Counted from the stretch's first letter, positions 21,695 to 33,243 are shown. The stretch is DNA of 64,000 nucleotides from Cryptomeria japonica (GCF_030272615.1 NC_081411.1:157806471-157870470), one strand, 5' to 3'. Notes: a model not told the origin generated them from the letters alone. Numbers and translations are program-made.

Positions 21695-22925
21695 TGGTGC
21701 ACGAGCACCTAACCCAAACATACAGTAGGAGTTTGAAGATCATTCCATGAATCATTTCACTCATATTTGAGTTATATGGTCATTTTAATGTAGTTTGAGT
21801 CATTTTGTGAAGCATTGTAAGACATTTGCTCAAGATGTGTATTTGAGTCCTAATTGGGTCTAGGAGGTCAAATTTATATAAAAAATTCATGGAAGGGTAA
21901 AGAAGATCTAAAAGGTTGTTTTGAGTCCATCTAAATGTATTTGAAGTGTACAGGCAAAGATTAGGGGTCATATTTATCAAAATGTCAAAATTGTCTATTG
22001 TGTCAAAAATGTTGCCAAGCACAAATTGCATTATAAAGTTGCAAACCAAGGATGTAATTGGTTTTGAGTAGTTGTAACTACCATATGGATGTGTGGTGGT
22101 TATAAAAACCATCATTTGGTCGAATCCAATGGGTGTGTGTAATATTGGAGGAAGGAAATGAATAATATTTGAAGTTTTTACACACTCCACATTATTTTCT
22201 GGGTATAGCAGTCTGATCATTCATGTTTTTCTTTATGAAAAATCATTTGTATCCATTGGAAATGTATTGGCTATGATAATGGAATGAGTTAAATTTGTTT
22301 TAGCTTTGGTTTTATTCAATTTCAACCATTTTGAAGCAAGTTATGCCAGATTTGGTGAAAACTATCAAAAAACCCTCCAAATTGGGGTTTATGGAGAATT
22401 TCACTAAAACATTTTGATTGCACCATTGGAAATTATTTTAAATTTGCTGTTTTATATAGGGTTTAATTATATTTCAAATTAATTCAGTTTCAATGTGATT
22501 GGTTAACTATTTTATGAGATATTTGATTCCCTAGGCGGACTAGGAATGAAGAATTCTTGTTTTTTTTATAACAGTCAAAATGGTCTCAGTGCAGACACCA
22601 TAATGCTTAAATCCACCGTTGGATTGTTCTACAATTGCAATATGGTTTTAAAAAACTAGTTTTCTACATTCTCACCGAAGCGATCTGAAAATGTTGATTG
22701 GGTTGGAAAGTTATTAATAACTGAGTACGGGTATATCAAACTGTCATTAATTGGGACAACAAAATGCATTATTTGGGTCTTGAATAATGTTTAAAGGGTT
22801 ATAAATGATATTAAAGATATCAAGGCTGAATATTGATGACTATTTTGGGTTATTGAGCACCCTAGGATTGGGACTCCATGGTTGATTTGCGGTTCTTGGT
22901 TGGTTTTTCATGATGCTCTACATCA
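21695..22925 (+). repeat. LTR-D, last LTR of the array, with a short deletion
   Basis: 1231 bp. It lacks about 47 bp around 22815 that the other three copies have (the GGATTGGTTGGTTGATATT segment), and ends CTCTACATCA directly before the CGCAG target copy. No primer site follows, as expected for the terminal LTR. Confidence 0.88.
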
Positions 22926-22930
22926 CGCAG

Positions 22931-24172
22931 GATATAAACATTGTTGTGGACAAAGAAACTGCAGAGGTTAAGGTAGATGATGTCAAAGACAACAAGGTCA
23001 AAGAGATACTGGCACACACTATAGACTCTCAGGAGACTGATATATTGAGACAAAGTGTTGATTCTCATAACATTGAGATACTTACCCAAGCAGAGCAACG
23101 GGTAATTGAGAAACCTACAAAGGATAAGACAACTCACATAGGGTAACCAGAACCAGAGAAACTGGTAGTTGTATAGACTAAGAACCAATCTGAGGCAGAG
23201 GTTCATGTCAAGTCTAGGAAATGGACAGTTGCAGAGGTGCTTAATCAAACTCAGAAACCATCAAAGGCAAAGGCACATACACAGACAAATCCATCAAAAG
23301 AAAATGCAAGTAAAGTGGAGTAATCTGATGGAAATAAAGAGGATATAGTGAAGGTAATTGGTCAAACATCTATAAAAAAGAAACCCACAGTAGAACTGAG
23401 AACATCTACAGGTGAATTTAGACCTACTAACATAACAAAGGTTCTATTGGATTATATCAAAAGGATAACAGATTGCAATGCCTTAGAATTTAAGGAAATT
23501 GATAGCACATTGCCTATCTTGAAGATGATTGCACCTAATTGTAAGATAGAGAACATTAATGATTCTTTAGGTAAATTGGACACATTGTCCAAATTCATTG
23601 TATATAATGTCATAACTCTGGAAAATGTGAATGTAGATACCATTAAGGAGAGAGTTGACAAGGAGAAAAATACATTCTTTGAAAACACTATAAAGAAATA
23701 TACCGATCACTTGGACACACTTTTACCAGTACTTAATTCTACAACTTTGGAGTATAAGGAGTTATATACAGAAGTATGTAAACCTCACTATTTGACAAAG
23801 GACATTGATGAGGATATTAAAAAGACACAAAACTAAATTGATGACATTGCGGATAATATCATAAGGTCATCTGAACTCACCTTAGGTTTTGAGCAGGAAG
23901 TGACACTTTTTGAGGAGAAGTTGGAAAAACTTGAGAAAGAAAAGGCAAGAATAAGGTCCAAATCTAGGGAACTAAAGAATAAACTTGGCCTGAGGTTAGA
24001 TAGTTTGATTACTCAGATAACTGAAATGAATAAGGCAACAATTACTGGAGAACAATCACCGGAGCAGACTGAGGCAACTCTAACTGATAGCAACAAATTT
24101 ATGCATAGTTTGAATCTAGTTTTGGTGGACATTTTTCAGATAGTAACCAACCGGTTACAGACCTTGAGGTAG
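22931..24172 (+). pseudogene. C-terminal coiled-coil part of the unidentified frame
   Basis: After the array, the frame goes on with DINIVVDKETAEVKVDD and repeated phrases (TDILRQSVDSHNIEILTQ). Stops follow at about 23144 and beyond, then KVLLDYIKRITDCNALEFKEI and a long charged helix (23348-23836). A further helix, EEKLEKLEKEKARIRSKSREL (20 residues of it visible from 23909), runs to 24172. No catalytic motif is present. The frame ends about 190 bases before the 3' LTR, so it probably was the element's last gene. Confidence 0.5.
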
Positions 24173-24351
24173 CATTTTTCTGTACTCTTTTGATTATTTA
24201 TGACATCGTTTGTCATTGATGTCAAAGTGGGAGTAGTAGAGAGAAAAATGCATGTACAAAGGAGATCACTTGCTCAGGGGGAGCACATATTTTTGGATTT
24301 TAGTTTTGGGATAATAGTTTTGATTTTTCTCATGAGTGTTGCCATCAATGC

Positions 24352-24364
24352 CAAAGGGAGAGAT
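24352..24364 (+). other. Polypurine tract before the 3' LTR
   Basis: CAAAGGGAGAGAT precedes the LTR start at 24365. Together with the primer site it shows that the outer element kept the cis signals for reverse transcription. Confidence 0.75.
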
Positions 24365-25144
24365 TGTTGGCATTCTACACTCATTTGAGAATAGTTGATG
24401 TTGTCATTAGTGGCAACCAATTGGCAACCAACAAGAAATAGGTTTCTACATGCACCAGTAGACATCGGCACTGAGAGGCACTTAAATTGGCATCCAGTTT
24501 ACACCGGAAATGAAGTATACCGGCACTCATGATGACATTGGATAAAGTTTTGTTTATATGAATTGTTTTGTAAATGTAATTAACTATTTGAAAGCTGAAT
24601 TGGTATATTGTAAGAGAATCATATATGTATGAGATATTATAGATCATTTTATAATGAGAAATATATGGTAGAAGATAATTGTTTAGAGGCAGTGAAGGTT
24701 TTTGGTTAAGGTATCTATCTGAGCTTAAACCGGTACTGAACCTGGCATTAGAGATGCTGTTTTGAGTAGTACATTGTATTGGATTTAATTATCCATTTTG
24801 TAGTCAGTGAGACTCTTCATTGAGCAGTGAGCTCTAGGCTGTTGGCCTCCTTGCTTGTGCAAGCCCCTATTGTAAGTAGTATTTATTCATTGGCCAGTGA
24901 GTAAATATTGTGGGTCACAAATCTCACTTAGGTTTTTCCCACACCGGGTTTCCTCATTAAAATATCTTGTGTTATGGTGTTTTTCTATGTTGTCTCCTTT
25001 ATTTGTCTTTACTGCATTAATTCTTGTTTACCGGTGTTTTGTTTTGGGTTACAAAGTTAAAAATAAATTTAAATATTTATTCAACCGGTTAGACACTGAT
25101 TCACCCCCCTGTCAGTGCCTTTGGGACTGTCATTGAATCTAACA
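24365..25144 (+). repeat. 3' LTR of the 13-kb element
   Basis: 780 bp, start TGTTGGCATTC, end ATCTAACA, followed by ACACA and microsatellite sequence. It aligns end to end with 12138-12917. Confidence 0.9.
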
Positions 25145-25233
25145 ACACATACATATACCTACATATATACATATATACAGACATACATATATAGATATAT
25201 ATGTAAAAGTATATATGTGGATATACATATATA

Positions 25234-25311
<78 letters not shown>

Positions 25312-25364
25312 CACACACACATACACACACACACATATATATATATACACACACACACATATAT

Positions 25365-25410
<46 letters not shown>

Positions 25411-25470
25411 GTATACATACATATATATATATATATACATACATATATATATACATACATATATATGTAC

Positions 25471-25524
<54 letters not shown>

Positions 25525-25562
25525 ATATATATGTGTGTGTATATATATATATGTGTGTATGT
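25145..25562 (+). repeat. Large AC / AT / ACAT microsatellite
   Basis: It starts with mixed ACAT repeats. From 25235 to 25562 it alternates purine and pyrimidine without a break, made of blocks of AC, AT, ACAT and GTAT. Long frames on both strands here are repeats of Thr-His or Ile-Tyr and code for nothing. It is the right side of the target of the 13-kb insertion. Confidence 0.95.
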
Positions 25563-25582
25563 TTGTGTGTATGGATCCCACA

Positions 25583-27640
25583 TTTTTTTTAATTCAAGTA
25601 CTGTCTTATCGATGTAGTTCCCTTCATTAATATTACAAAAATGCATTATGTCAAGTGTCCTCATAACAGAGGCAAAATATAAAGTATGCATCCTTATACA
25701 AGCTAATCTAGGTAAACCTATTATATGGAACCTTAGTTTCTCAAGAGATGGCATTTGAAATAGTCCATCCGATTTTCTAAATTAAGTATCCTTTTCCTAA
25801 TGTTTTTTGGGAATATTTCAACATTGTTTCCCATAATGTTGCTTCAATTTGAAAAAAATATTCTTCCTTCACACATTTGTAAAATGCATTTCAAGCCATA
25901 TTTGTTGTTTTTTGTGCGTTCTCCTTGGTTTCATCTACTCTCCATTTAAAGAAAACCTACCAAACATGCTTCCATTTTGTCCACCTCTATCACAGACATA
26001 GAATCGACAGTTTTGGGTCAGTTGTAGTCTACTACAATTTTATCTCCAATCTCAAACCCCTCTTCCTATGATCCCCAAGTTTGTACTAGTGGTGTGAAGA
26101 ACCAACTGTATATCCTCCCATCATGAAAGTGAGTCTTTCTATTATAACTTTCTTTGATCTCCATTAATGCATTTGAACAATCGTCAACATTATTTCTCTA
26201 GGGTCTCAGAGAGACAAAGATAAATTGCATCAAAGGGTCCCACCATATTCCTTCTTCTCTTTGCATAATTCCTTCATCTCTTACCATATTTATGGATGAA
26301 GTCCCACACTTCTATGCATATGTGGGCCCAAGAAAGGTTTACCAAATTTGGAAAGGACAATCAATTTTGTGTTTTTTGATTCACTAGCAAGATCCATTTG
26401 ACTTCTATTGTATCCAAATATTAGATGTGATCCCTATTGTTCCTCCATATACTCTCACTATTATCTTTTGACAGACCATTTTTATCGAGTTATACTCAAT
26501 ATAGATCCCATATATTTTTTTGCAATTTTTTTCTTGAATTCTGCATTGATCTAAGGCTCTGATTAGATAGTATAGAGAAATATTCTTTTCAATTTTTACA
26601 ACTAGAAGAGGATAGAAAACTAGGTCTTGACCCCCACCACCCATTCATGATGCTCACAATGTTGGATATTATAGGTCTCATTTCTTATCTTAGAGTCAAA
26701 GTTGGCATTGTATGTGTCAAAAACCCTTGTTCTTCTTTCTAGAGTCAAATAGTTATTATTGCCTCTCACCTTCTAAATTCTTTATTGTTTTGATCACTAG
26801 TCATCCAAATCTTACTCTATTCTTAGTTTCATTTCCTATCTTATCATATTTCATCGTCATTTTTAGCTCCACCCAATCAAAATTATTCTCCTTACCTCCT
26901 TGTTGCCATAGTTAACTCATAAGTTCGCCATAAAATCATTAGCCTTGTTAGCTTCACGGTAGATGTGTGTTAATTTGTAATTGTAAATATGTTTTAGGTT
27001 ACAAATTATATTATAAATTTTCTATGTAAGATTCTAGTTCAATGTGTGTCCTCTTTTATAGACATTCATTCCATTCCCATTTATTTTTATGTATTATACA
27101 GTAGTATCCAATGGGCCTAGGATTTCCCTTAGCCATCCCATCAAAATTCAATTTGTATCTTCCTTATTTAGGCTTTCTCCACCATGCTTTGCTTCTTCCA
27201 CATTTTTTGCTTGTCACATTTATTAGAGTATATAATGTGCCCTAGTCCATCTAAATTATTTTGTCCCAATCACTTATTTACTCAATCTTCTTGTTATAGA
27301 CTTTAACATTTTCCACTTCACTTATTTTTATCTTTCTTTTTTTTATTGTCTACTCCACACTTATTATTTTCATTAAATATTATGTGGTTTCTCTCTTTCC
27401 AAATTTGCCAAACTATCATTAATGGTGCAATTGTCAAATGGCATCCTAGATCGATTTTCTCTACTTATATGACCAACCTGACAAGAATTTTTGTAGGGAT
27501 TCATTTATGACTATAGAGCATTATAGCCTCCAAAGGACACCATAACATCAAGTGATCCAGGGTTTCTTCATTATTCATACATAAAAGATAAAAAATTGGG
27601 ACCTTGAATGACATATTTTTTTCAACAATCTCCTATGAGA
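25583..27640 (-). mobile_element. LINE remnant (3' part), minus strand
   Basis: The minus strand carries a zinc-knuckle/RNase H-type LINE C-terminus (about 27640-26900). It may end in a poly(A) tract, seen as eight T at 25583-25590 on the plus strand. Between 26640 and 25600 there are short open stretches (for example MPSLEKLRFHIIGLPRL, minus strand, from 25754) that I cannot assign; they may be 3' untranslated sequence or a second fragment. Confidence 0.55.
26900..27640 (-). pseudogene. LINE ORF2 C-terminus: zinc-knuckle (zf-RVT) and RNase H-like part
   Basis: Minus-strand reading from 27640 gives FYLLCMNNEETLDHLMLWCPLE, the zf-RVT pattern (Cys, His, Cys) of plant LINE ORF2. IVWQIWKERNHIIFNE near 27420 matches the conserved IWKERN motif. 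Further on, short runs resemble RNase H (IQIEF, then YREANKANDFMANL near 26930) but need several frame changes. It is a dead copy; its job would have been target-primed reverse transcription. Confidence 0.65.
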
Positions 27641-30079
27641 ATCATTTGATGTAAGTGGATGTCCATAGAAATGAACCAACTCATGGAGAAACTCTACTAT
27701 CCCAACAAACTCTATCCGGCCAATCTTTTTATCAAAACACTTTCCTTTTTACTTCATAATCATACCACATCTTTCACTAAAATATCTCCCTTCAAAGTGA
27801 TTTCGCATATGCCCAAAATAATTAGCCTAATTTCCTGTGATCATAAAGATGAAACCATGGTTAGTTTTTTTCATATTTACAAATTCAAGTTTGATGGACA
27901 ATATAGGATATCAACTCCTGAAAGATAAGAAATGATATATTGAGGATGTAATAAAATTTTGTAGGACCAACAATTCATGAAGTCCATTTGATGCCATTGT
28001 GCTAAGTGCAAAGGTGGATAATCTTATCATTGAACTACCAGTTGCATGTCAACTTAAAAATTAAAGGTATAAAATGACAAAGTTTTTCGATGTCACTATA
28101 AATGTCTCTAATTGTAATCACAATAATTGATAACAAAAATATTTTATGGTATTCTTGACATCATTTATATAGTAAATAACATATCTACAATATAATATGG
28201 TAGACCTTAAAAGCCACATGTTATCTTGATTTTTATTTCATTTTTTAATTTTAATAGACTCTTAAAAAAATTCCATTTTCTTCGGCTTCAAGATTTCCAA
28301 TAATATATTCTTTCACTATTTTGTTCTAATACCTTGTCAATGCTCATGGATAGTCAAAATAAAATAGATTAAGATAATTGCAATAATTTTTGTATTGACA
28401 AATAATGCAAATTAATTTGATGACAAGGATCCACTAAATTTTAATAAACTTGTTACATTGTTCTTTACATTGTTGTTGTCAACACTAACAATATTTTAGA
28501 AAGTATAGATATGAAAATATTTCATTGTGGAAACCTCTAGAATGTTTATTAAGAAAATAGATAAACATATATAAGTGGGCTATTTTATGAAGTTTCACAT
28601 TCTCAAATATAGAAAGGATGTTATGAAGTGGCAACAACACGATGGTTTCTAATGTGGAGTTCATCCTTACTCCTAAATATCTTGATGTAAGATTCAAAAC
28701 TCAATCATGATATAGCAAAATACATGCATATGTTGTTTATTTGTCTATTGCTAAAATAGTTTGTTTTCTAAATATAACAAATCTTTGATCCTTTGCTATA
28801 GATATACAACATCCTTTAGGTGAGAGTTCTCAAGTTGCAAAATTTTGTAAACTATAAGTCATTTCATCCACCAAACATGACCTTCATAGTTAGGATATAT
28901 AACATTCTTAACCACTTCATGTAGCATTAGGTTTTCATTTTAGAGGGCTTTATTTTGACACATATAATGATATTATCTATACTATCTTGCTAAACTTGTA
29001 ACCCAAATCAATAGGGCAAGAAAACTTAATCTAACATTACTTGAGACCAATTGAATGATGAGCCGCTATCCCTTTTTGTCATCTAGGTGAGGATACTCTT
29101 GAGTAACATTTTACAATAAAACAAAAGAATTAATTGCAAAATACCAGAATTATTAATGGGTTTTTACATAAGTCAAAAACAATTTATCCTTACCATTCGA
29201 TCTCTCGTATTTTTGAGTTGTATGTACATGATCTCATCCACTTGCACTGAATCATTCATTGACAAGCTCACCAATCAAGACCTAAAAAAGCTTTAAAAAT
29301 ATAGAAAAATAGACTAAGACTTACTTGTGCCTGCACATTGACATATAAATTATTAAAATAAAAAGAAAGAAAATAAACATCATGTTTCCATAGTTCATTC
29401 TTCTACATGTAGGAACCCTCGTCATAACATCTTGCATAAGTCACGATTGCAAAATATAACAAAATTGAATGGTAATTATTAAACGTAGCGAACTCTTCCC
29501 ACAATTATAACATTTATAAAGAAATATTTTTAAAATGTGGATGAATAGATAGGCACATGAAGAGCCAAGAATTTCACACGCAAAAACGTCCAATGAATGC
29601 TTGTTTGCTATTTTCCACTTCCCATTTTGAAACTGTCAAGTAAATCTTTTGTATGTACTCTCCACTTTCCTTGTAACTATGGAATAAATCATTTTTATGT
29701 CTAGAGACTTTTGCTGTTATAAAAAACACGTACAAATATTGTACTGTAATTTAATAATATATTATATAATAGGATATATTATTATAGTATCAATTTTAAT
29801 TTTTAATACTCAATTTATATCTATTAATTTATTTTTAATCATTATAATATTTATTAAATATTTTAATAATATTTTATCCTTCGGTTTGATATTTTTATTC
29901 TATTATAATTATTAATAGTATTTTATTAAGATTAATAATATTATATTACTATAATTAAAATGATAATATGATATTTAAATAATAATTACAAATTAAATTG
30001 AAGGATGAATTCACTATTATAATTATGTAATTATATTTAAGGATATATTTACTATTATAATCATAATTACTTTTTACTT
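27641..30079. other. Degraded AT-rich stretch, possible LINE pieces
   Basis: The minus-strand run SRYLGVRMNSTLETIVLLPLHNIL (28697-28485) resembles the LxYLGV region of LINE reverse transcriptase and lies upstream of the zf-RVT part above in the same orientation. It could belong to the same LINE. Everything else in this 2.4 kb is too worn to assign. From 29700 on, AT content is extreme. Confidence 0.35.
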
Positions 30080-31020
30080 GAAAATTCACAAAAACTTTTT
30101 TAATTACAATAGTTCTCTTTATAAAAATAGTACTATGTAACACTTGTTTATGTTTTATAAAAAGATAAATTATCAAATGATTTTCTATTGTCTTGTTATT
30201 ATATTTATTAAAACTATTCAAATGTTTATTGTTAAAAATCTGTTTATTTGGTAAATAAAAGTTTTCTCCAATATCTTTAAAGAAAATTCACTAATTCAAA
30301 ATATTTCACCCTAAAAAAATTATTTTTATTTTAAAAATATTTTTTAATAGAAAAAAATCTAAAACCTAATTTGATAAAAAAGTAACAATAATTAATTAAA
30401 AACATATTTTTAGTTGTCTATAAACAAACATAAATAAAAAATTAAATAAATAAACTAACTATTTCATATGCTACAATCCAAACTAAATCAAATCTTACCT
30501 CAACGTTTTTAATTAGATCATGAGAATGAAAAAGAGGAGAAAGAATTCCTGTATCTCATCTCATCATCTTCTTACATGATCTCATTATTTATAGTGAAAT
30601 AAACAAAATTCATAGTGAAATATTTCACTTTATAAAAATAGTATTATGTGAGACTATAGTCTTATTATTTAATAAGACTATAGTTTATAAATTACCAAAT
30701 GATTTTTTATTGTTTTATTATTATATTTATGAAAATTATTCAAATCTTTATAGTTCAAAATCTGATTATTTGGTAAATAAAAGTTTTCTCCAATATCATT
30801 TAAGAAAATTCACTAATTCAAAATATTTCATCATAAAAGAATTATTTTTATTTAAAAAAATATTTTCTAATTAAAAAAATCCTAAAACCTAATTTGTTAA
30901 AAAATAACAATAATTAATTAAAAACATATTTTTAATTGTCTATAAACAAACATAAATAAACAATTAAATAAATAAACTAACTATTTCATATGCCACAATC
31001 CAAAATAAATCAAATCTTAC

Positions 31021-31089
31021 CTCAATGTTTTTAATTAGATCACCAGAATGAAAATGAGGAGAAAGCATTCCATCATCTTCATCCTCCAT
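31021..31089 (-). other. First-exon-like segment with splice donor
   Basis: On the minus strand ATG at 31089 opens 23 codons (MEDEDDGMLSPHF, then HSGDLIKNIE) and stops exactly at a consensus donor, GAG|GTAAGAT (donor GT at 31020-31019). The acidic start is unlike the repeats around it. The second copy has the same ATG and donor but a 10-base deletion. I do not recognise the gene, and no second exon can be identified downstream. Confidence 0.4.
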
Positions 31090-31136
31090 TAAGAATCTCC
31101 TGTATCTCATCTCATCAGCTTCCTACATGATCTCAT

Positions 31137-31217
31137 TATTTATAGTGAAATAAACAGAATTCATTAAGACACGTAGAGTGCTGTTGTGTAAAGATTTGCT
31201 GAAATATAAAGACACGT
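31137..31217 (-). promoter_or_regulatory. Promoter-like block: TATA box and two ABRE-type motifs
   Basis: On the minus strand TATAAATA (31144-31137) lies about 48 bases before the ATG, and ACGTGTC occurs at 31175-31169 and 31217-31211. ACGTG(T/G)C is the abscisic-acid response element core in plants. In copy B the TATA box is kept (60547-60540) but both ABRE-like motifs have one change. Confidence 0.4.
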
Positions 31218-31799
31218 AATAAAATACGCGCGCCACTTACAAAATCTATATGACAAGTATTACACGGCCTGCCACGAATATCCATTCTTCACATAATAAA
31301 AATTAAAACTAAAACCAATAGTTCCTTTTTATAGAGTGTTCCTATTTTATTTATTCAGAAATTTGAAAACATTATACTATTCAATATATTTTTTCATAAT
31401 ATGTTATAATATCATAATTGATGATAGGTATATATTAAATAATTTTTAAATATTTACATTTTATTAGTACAAACTATTCTTTTTTATTGTTATTTATAAT
31501 TTTAGGAGTAAAAATTATAATAGATAAATAATAATTTATATGGTCTATGTACTTAATTATTTTAAGCATTATATTTTATGGGAAGTTTTTTAATTATTAT
31601 TTTATTTTTGTATTTATAATTATTGATTTGTAGTTTTCAGGATTTTATTTTTTCAGTGATTCTTATTTGATATTTAATTGCGAGTTGTTGGATATTATTG
31701 TTAAATCTACATTTGAATTTATATAAGGATTTGTGTCATTTTTTAAAACATTCTTTTGTCTTTGAATGAAAATAAATACATTAAATACAATTAATTGTG

Positions 31800-32317
31800 G
31801 AGATACTATGAAGAATTGATTAGCAATAAAATGTGTTTCCAATTGTAAGTGGAGAGTGAAGGTGAAGGCACTAAAGGTTGAAGGAAAGCAAGAGTGTATC
31901 TAGAGATGAACAAAACTCTAACACTCCCTTTATAGTGAACTGGCACTCGAATCAATTGAAGTAGTGAACTTTTCATAGGGAGAGGTGGGGGATATTTATA
32001 TAGATAAATATAGGCAAATAAATACAAGATAAAAAATAACTCCAATGAGCTTGAAATATGAGGGAGTTTCACGTACTTAGTAAATGCCAAATAAATGGTT
32101 ATGCCAACTCATGTAAATCCAAAAAAATGATAATGGGAGGTGGCAAATAAATCCTAGAGAGGATGTGGCATTCAACCACCCAAAGGTGGGCGTGAATAAT
32201 AGAAGTGATTGAAGGATTATGCCATGTGTCTTAACCATTATAATATAGCCTAAGAAAGCTTAGTAATATGTGTAGAAAAATAAATTTTCCCTAACATAAG
32301 AGAAATAAATACCTACA
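31800..32317 (-). repeat. 3' LTR of the minus-strand Copia remnant (left end uncertain)
   Basis: On the minus strand it starts TGTAGGTATTTATTTC after the purine-rich AAGCGGGGACC. It has a TATA-like TATATAAATATCCCCC near 31998 and a leader-like stretch with GTTTTGTTCATCTCTAG. The lower end near 31800 is an estimate. Confidence 0.55.
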
Positions 32318-33243
32318 CTAATAGGTCCCCGCTTAAGCATAGCTTAGGTGAGTGAAAAGAAATAAAGATGGATTTCAAATACAAGGTCATGTTAGGTAAC
32401 CATGTACAAAATCATCTCTCATAATTAGAGAAAAGGAGAAAACCTAGTGCGATAAAACTCTTCCCCAAAAGAGAGAAAAAAAAAGGTTTTCCAACACAAA
32501 AAATAATCCTATAAAATGAAGAAATCCTCTCCATAATAGAGAAGATAAGAAATACTATGTAGCCTTTGTTCACATAGTCAACTATACCTATGGTTGATTC
32601 TCAATTGTCGATGTAGAAGATGGACCATGATTGTCAAAAAAAAAATCATCCCCTTAGGAAGAAACAAAACCAAAGGTGTATGATGAACATCTTCCCATTC
32701 TTGGAAGGAATATGAAGGAAGAAAGTGCAAAATATATGAATTCTTTCAAAACTACTTATGTGTCTCCATAATGGTGCCAAAATTTATCACATTCAAATTA
32801 GGCATTCTATGCCACATTGATGAAGATGACAATCCCAAACCTAGTAGAGATGTATGTTGAACGAGATCCATAGAATCCCATACCTCCACTGAAGATAAAG
32901 GTACGTCCTCCAAATGTTGCTGAAAAGTATCCACACTCATGTGAAACTATGATGAATGATCATTTGGAAAGTAAAAAAGAGGATCCAAGGTTCCTCCAAA
33001 ATAATAGAAGAAGAACCAACTTCATCAAAGAGAAGATCAATGTCATGAAAAGTATCTCCAAAGTATAATATATGAGATTCAATGTAAAGTCTACCAAGTA
33101 GGCATCGCAAGTAACTGGATTTGGAAGATGATGTGTTTTCTCTACACAAAATTACAAGTAGCCATGAATGTAGCAAACACGAGTATCCTCATAAGCAATA
33201 GTAGATGGAGGAGACTTGGAATTCAAGGTTCAATAATTAGATA

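Larger units (their letters stand above)
16588..22925 (+). mobile_element. Tandem LTR array: four LTRs and three internal regions of one small element
   Basis: The pattern is LTR-A, internal, LTR-B, internal, LTR-C, internal, LTR-D, with a period of about 1.70 kb. LTRs start TGGTGCAGGAGCACC and end with a near reverse complement (TGCTCTGCATCA). Each internal region opens with a Met-tRNA primer site, three bases after the LTR, and is 422 bp long. The outer flanks are CACAG (16583-16587) and CGCAG (22926-22930), a five-base target duplication with one change; the inner junctions have none. One insertion later multiplied by unequal recombination between LTRs explains this. The unit has no gag or pol, so it is a non-coding, non-autonomous element of about 2.98 kb. 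Confidence 0.9.
12138..25144 (+). mobile_element. Non-autonomous LTR retrotransposon with gag but no pol, interrupted by a nested LTR array
   Basis: Two LTRs of exactly 780 bp (12138-12917 and 24365-25144) start TGTTGGCAT and end ATCTAACA. A Met-tRNA primer site follows the first and a polypurine tract precedes the second. Flanks are ACATA (12133-12137) and ACACA (25145-25149), a five-base target duplication with one change, inside microsatellite DNA. The total is 13,007 bp; subtracting the nested array and one target copy leaves about 6.66 kb. The interior codes for a gag with four zinc knuckles, then long unidentified and coiled-coil frames. I find no protease, integrase, reverse transcriptase or RNase H. 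It therefore resembles the LARD / TR-GAG class that depends on another element's enzymes. Confidence 0.9.
30080..31600 (-). repeat. Dispersed repeat, copy A (partner at 60070-61010)
   Basis: It aligns by eye with 60070-61010 over most of its length, in the same orientation. The best conserved block includes ACACGTAGAGTG, CACTTACAAAATC and TTACACGGCCTGCCACGAATAT (31259-31280). Copy A also contains a partial internal duplication: about 30170-30560 repeats 30690-31070. Read on the minus strand it has a promoter-like part, a short ATG exon and a splice donor, described separately. Confidence 0.8.

Noticed and set aside
25145-25562. Possible CRISPR-like or satellite array
   Set aside because: Simple dinucleotide and tetranucleotide repeats without spacers.
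25101-25754. Long open frames on both strands across the microsatellite
   Set aside because: The frames are repeats of Thr-His, Ile-Tyr and Cys-Val produced by AC and AT repeats; no start context or protein character.
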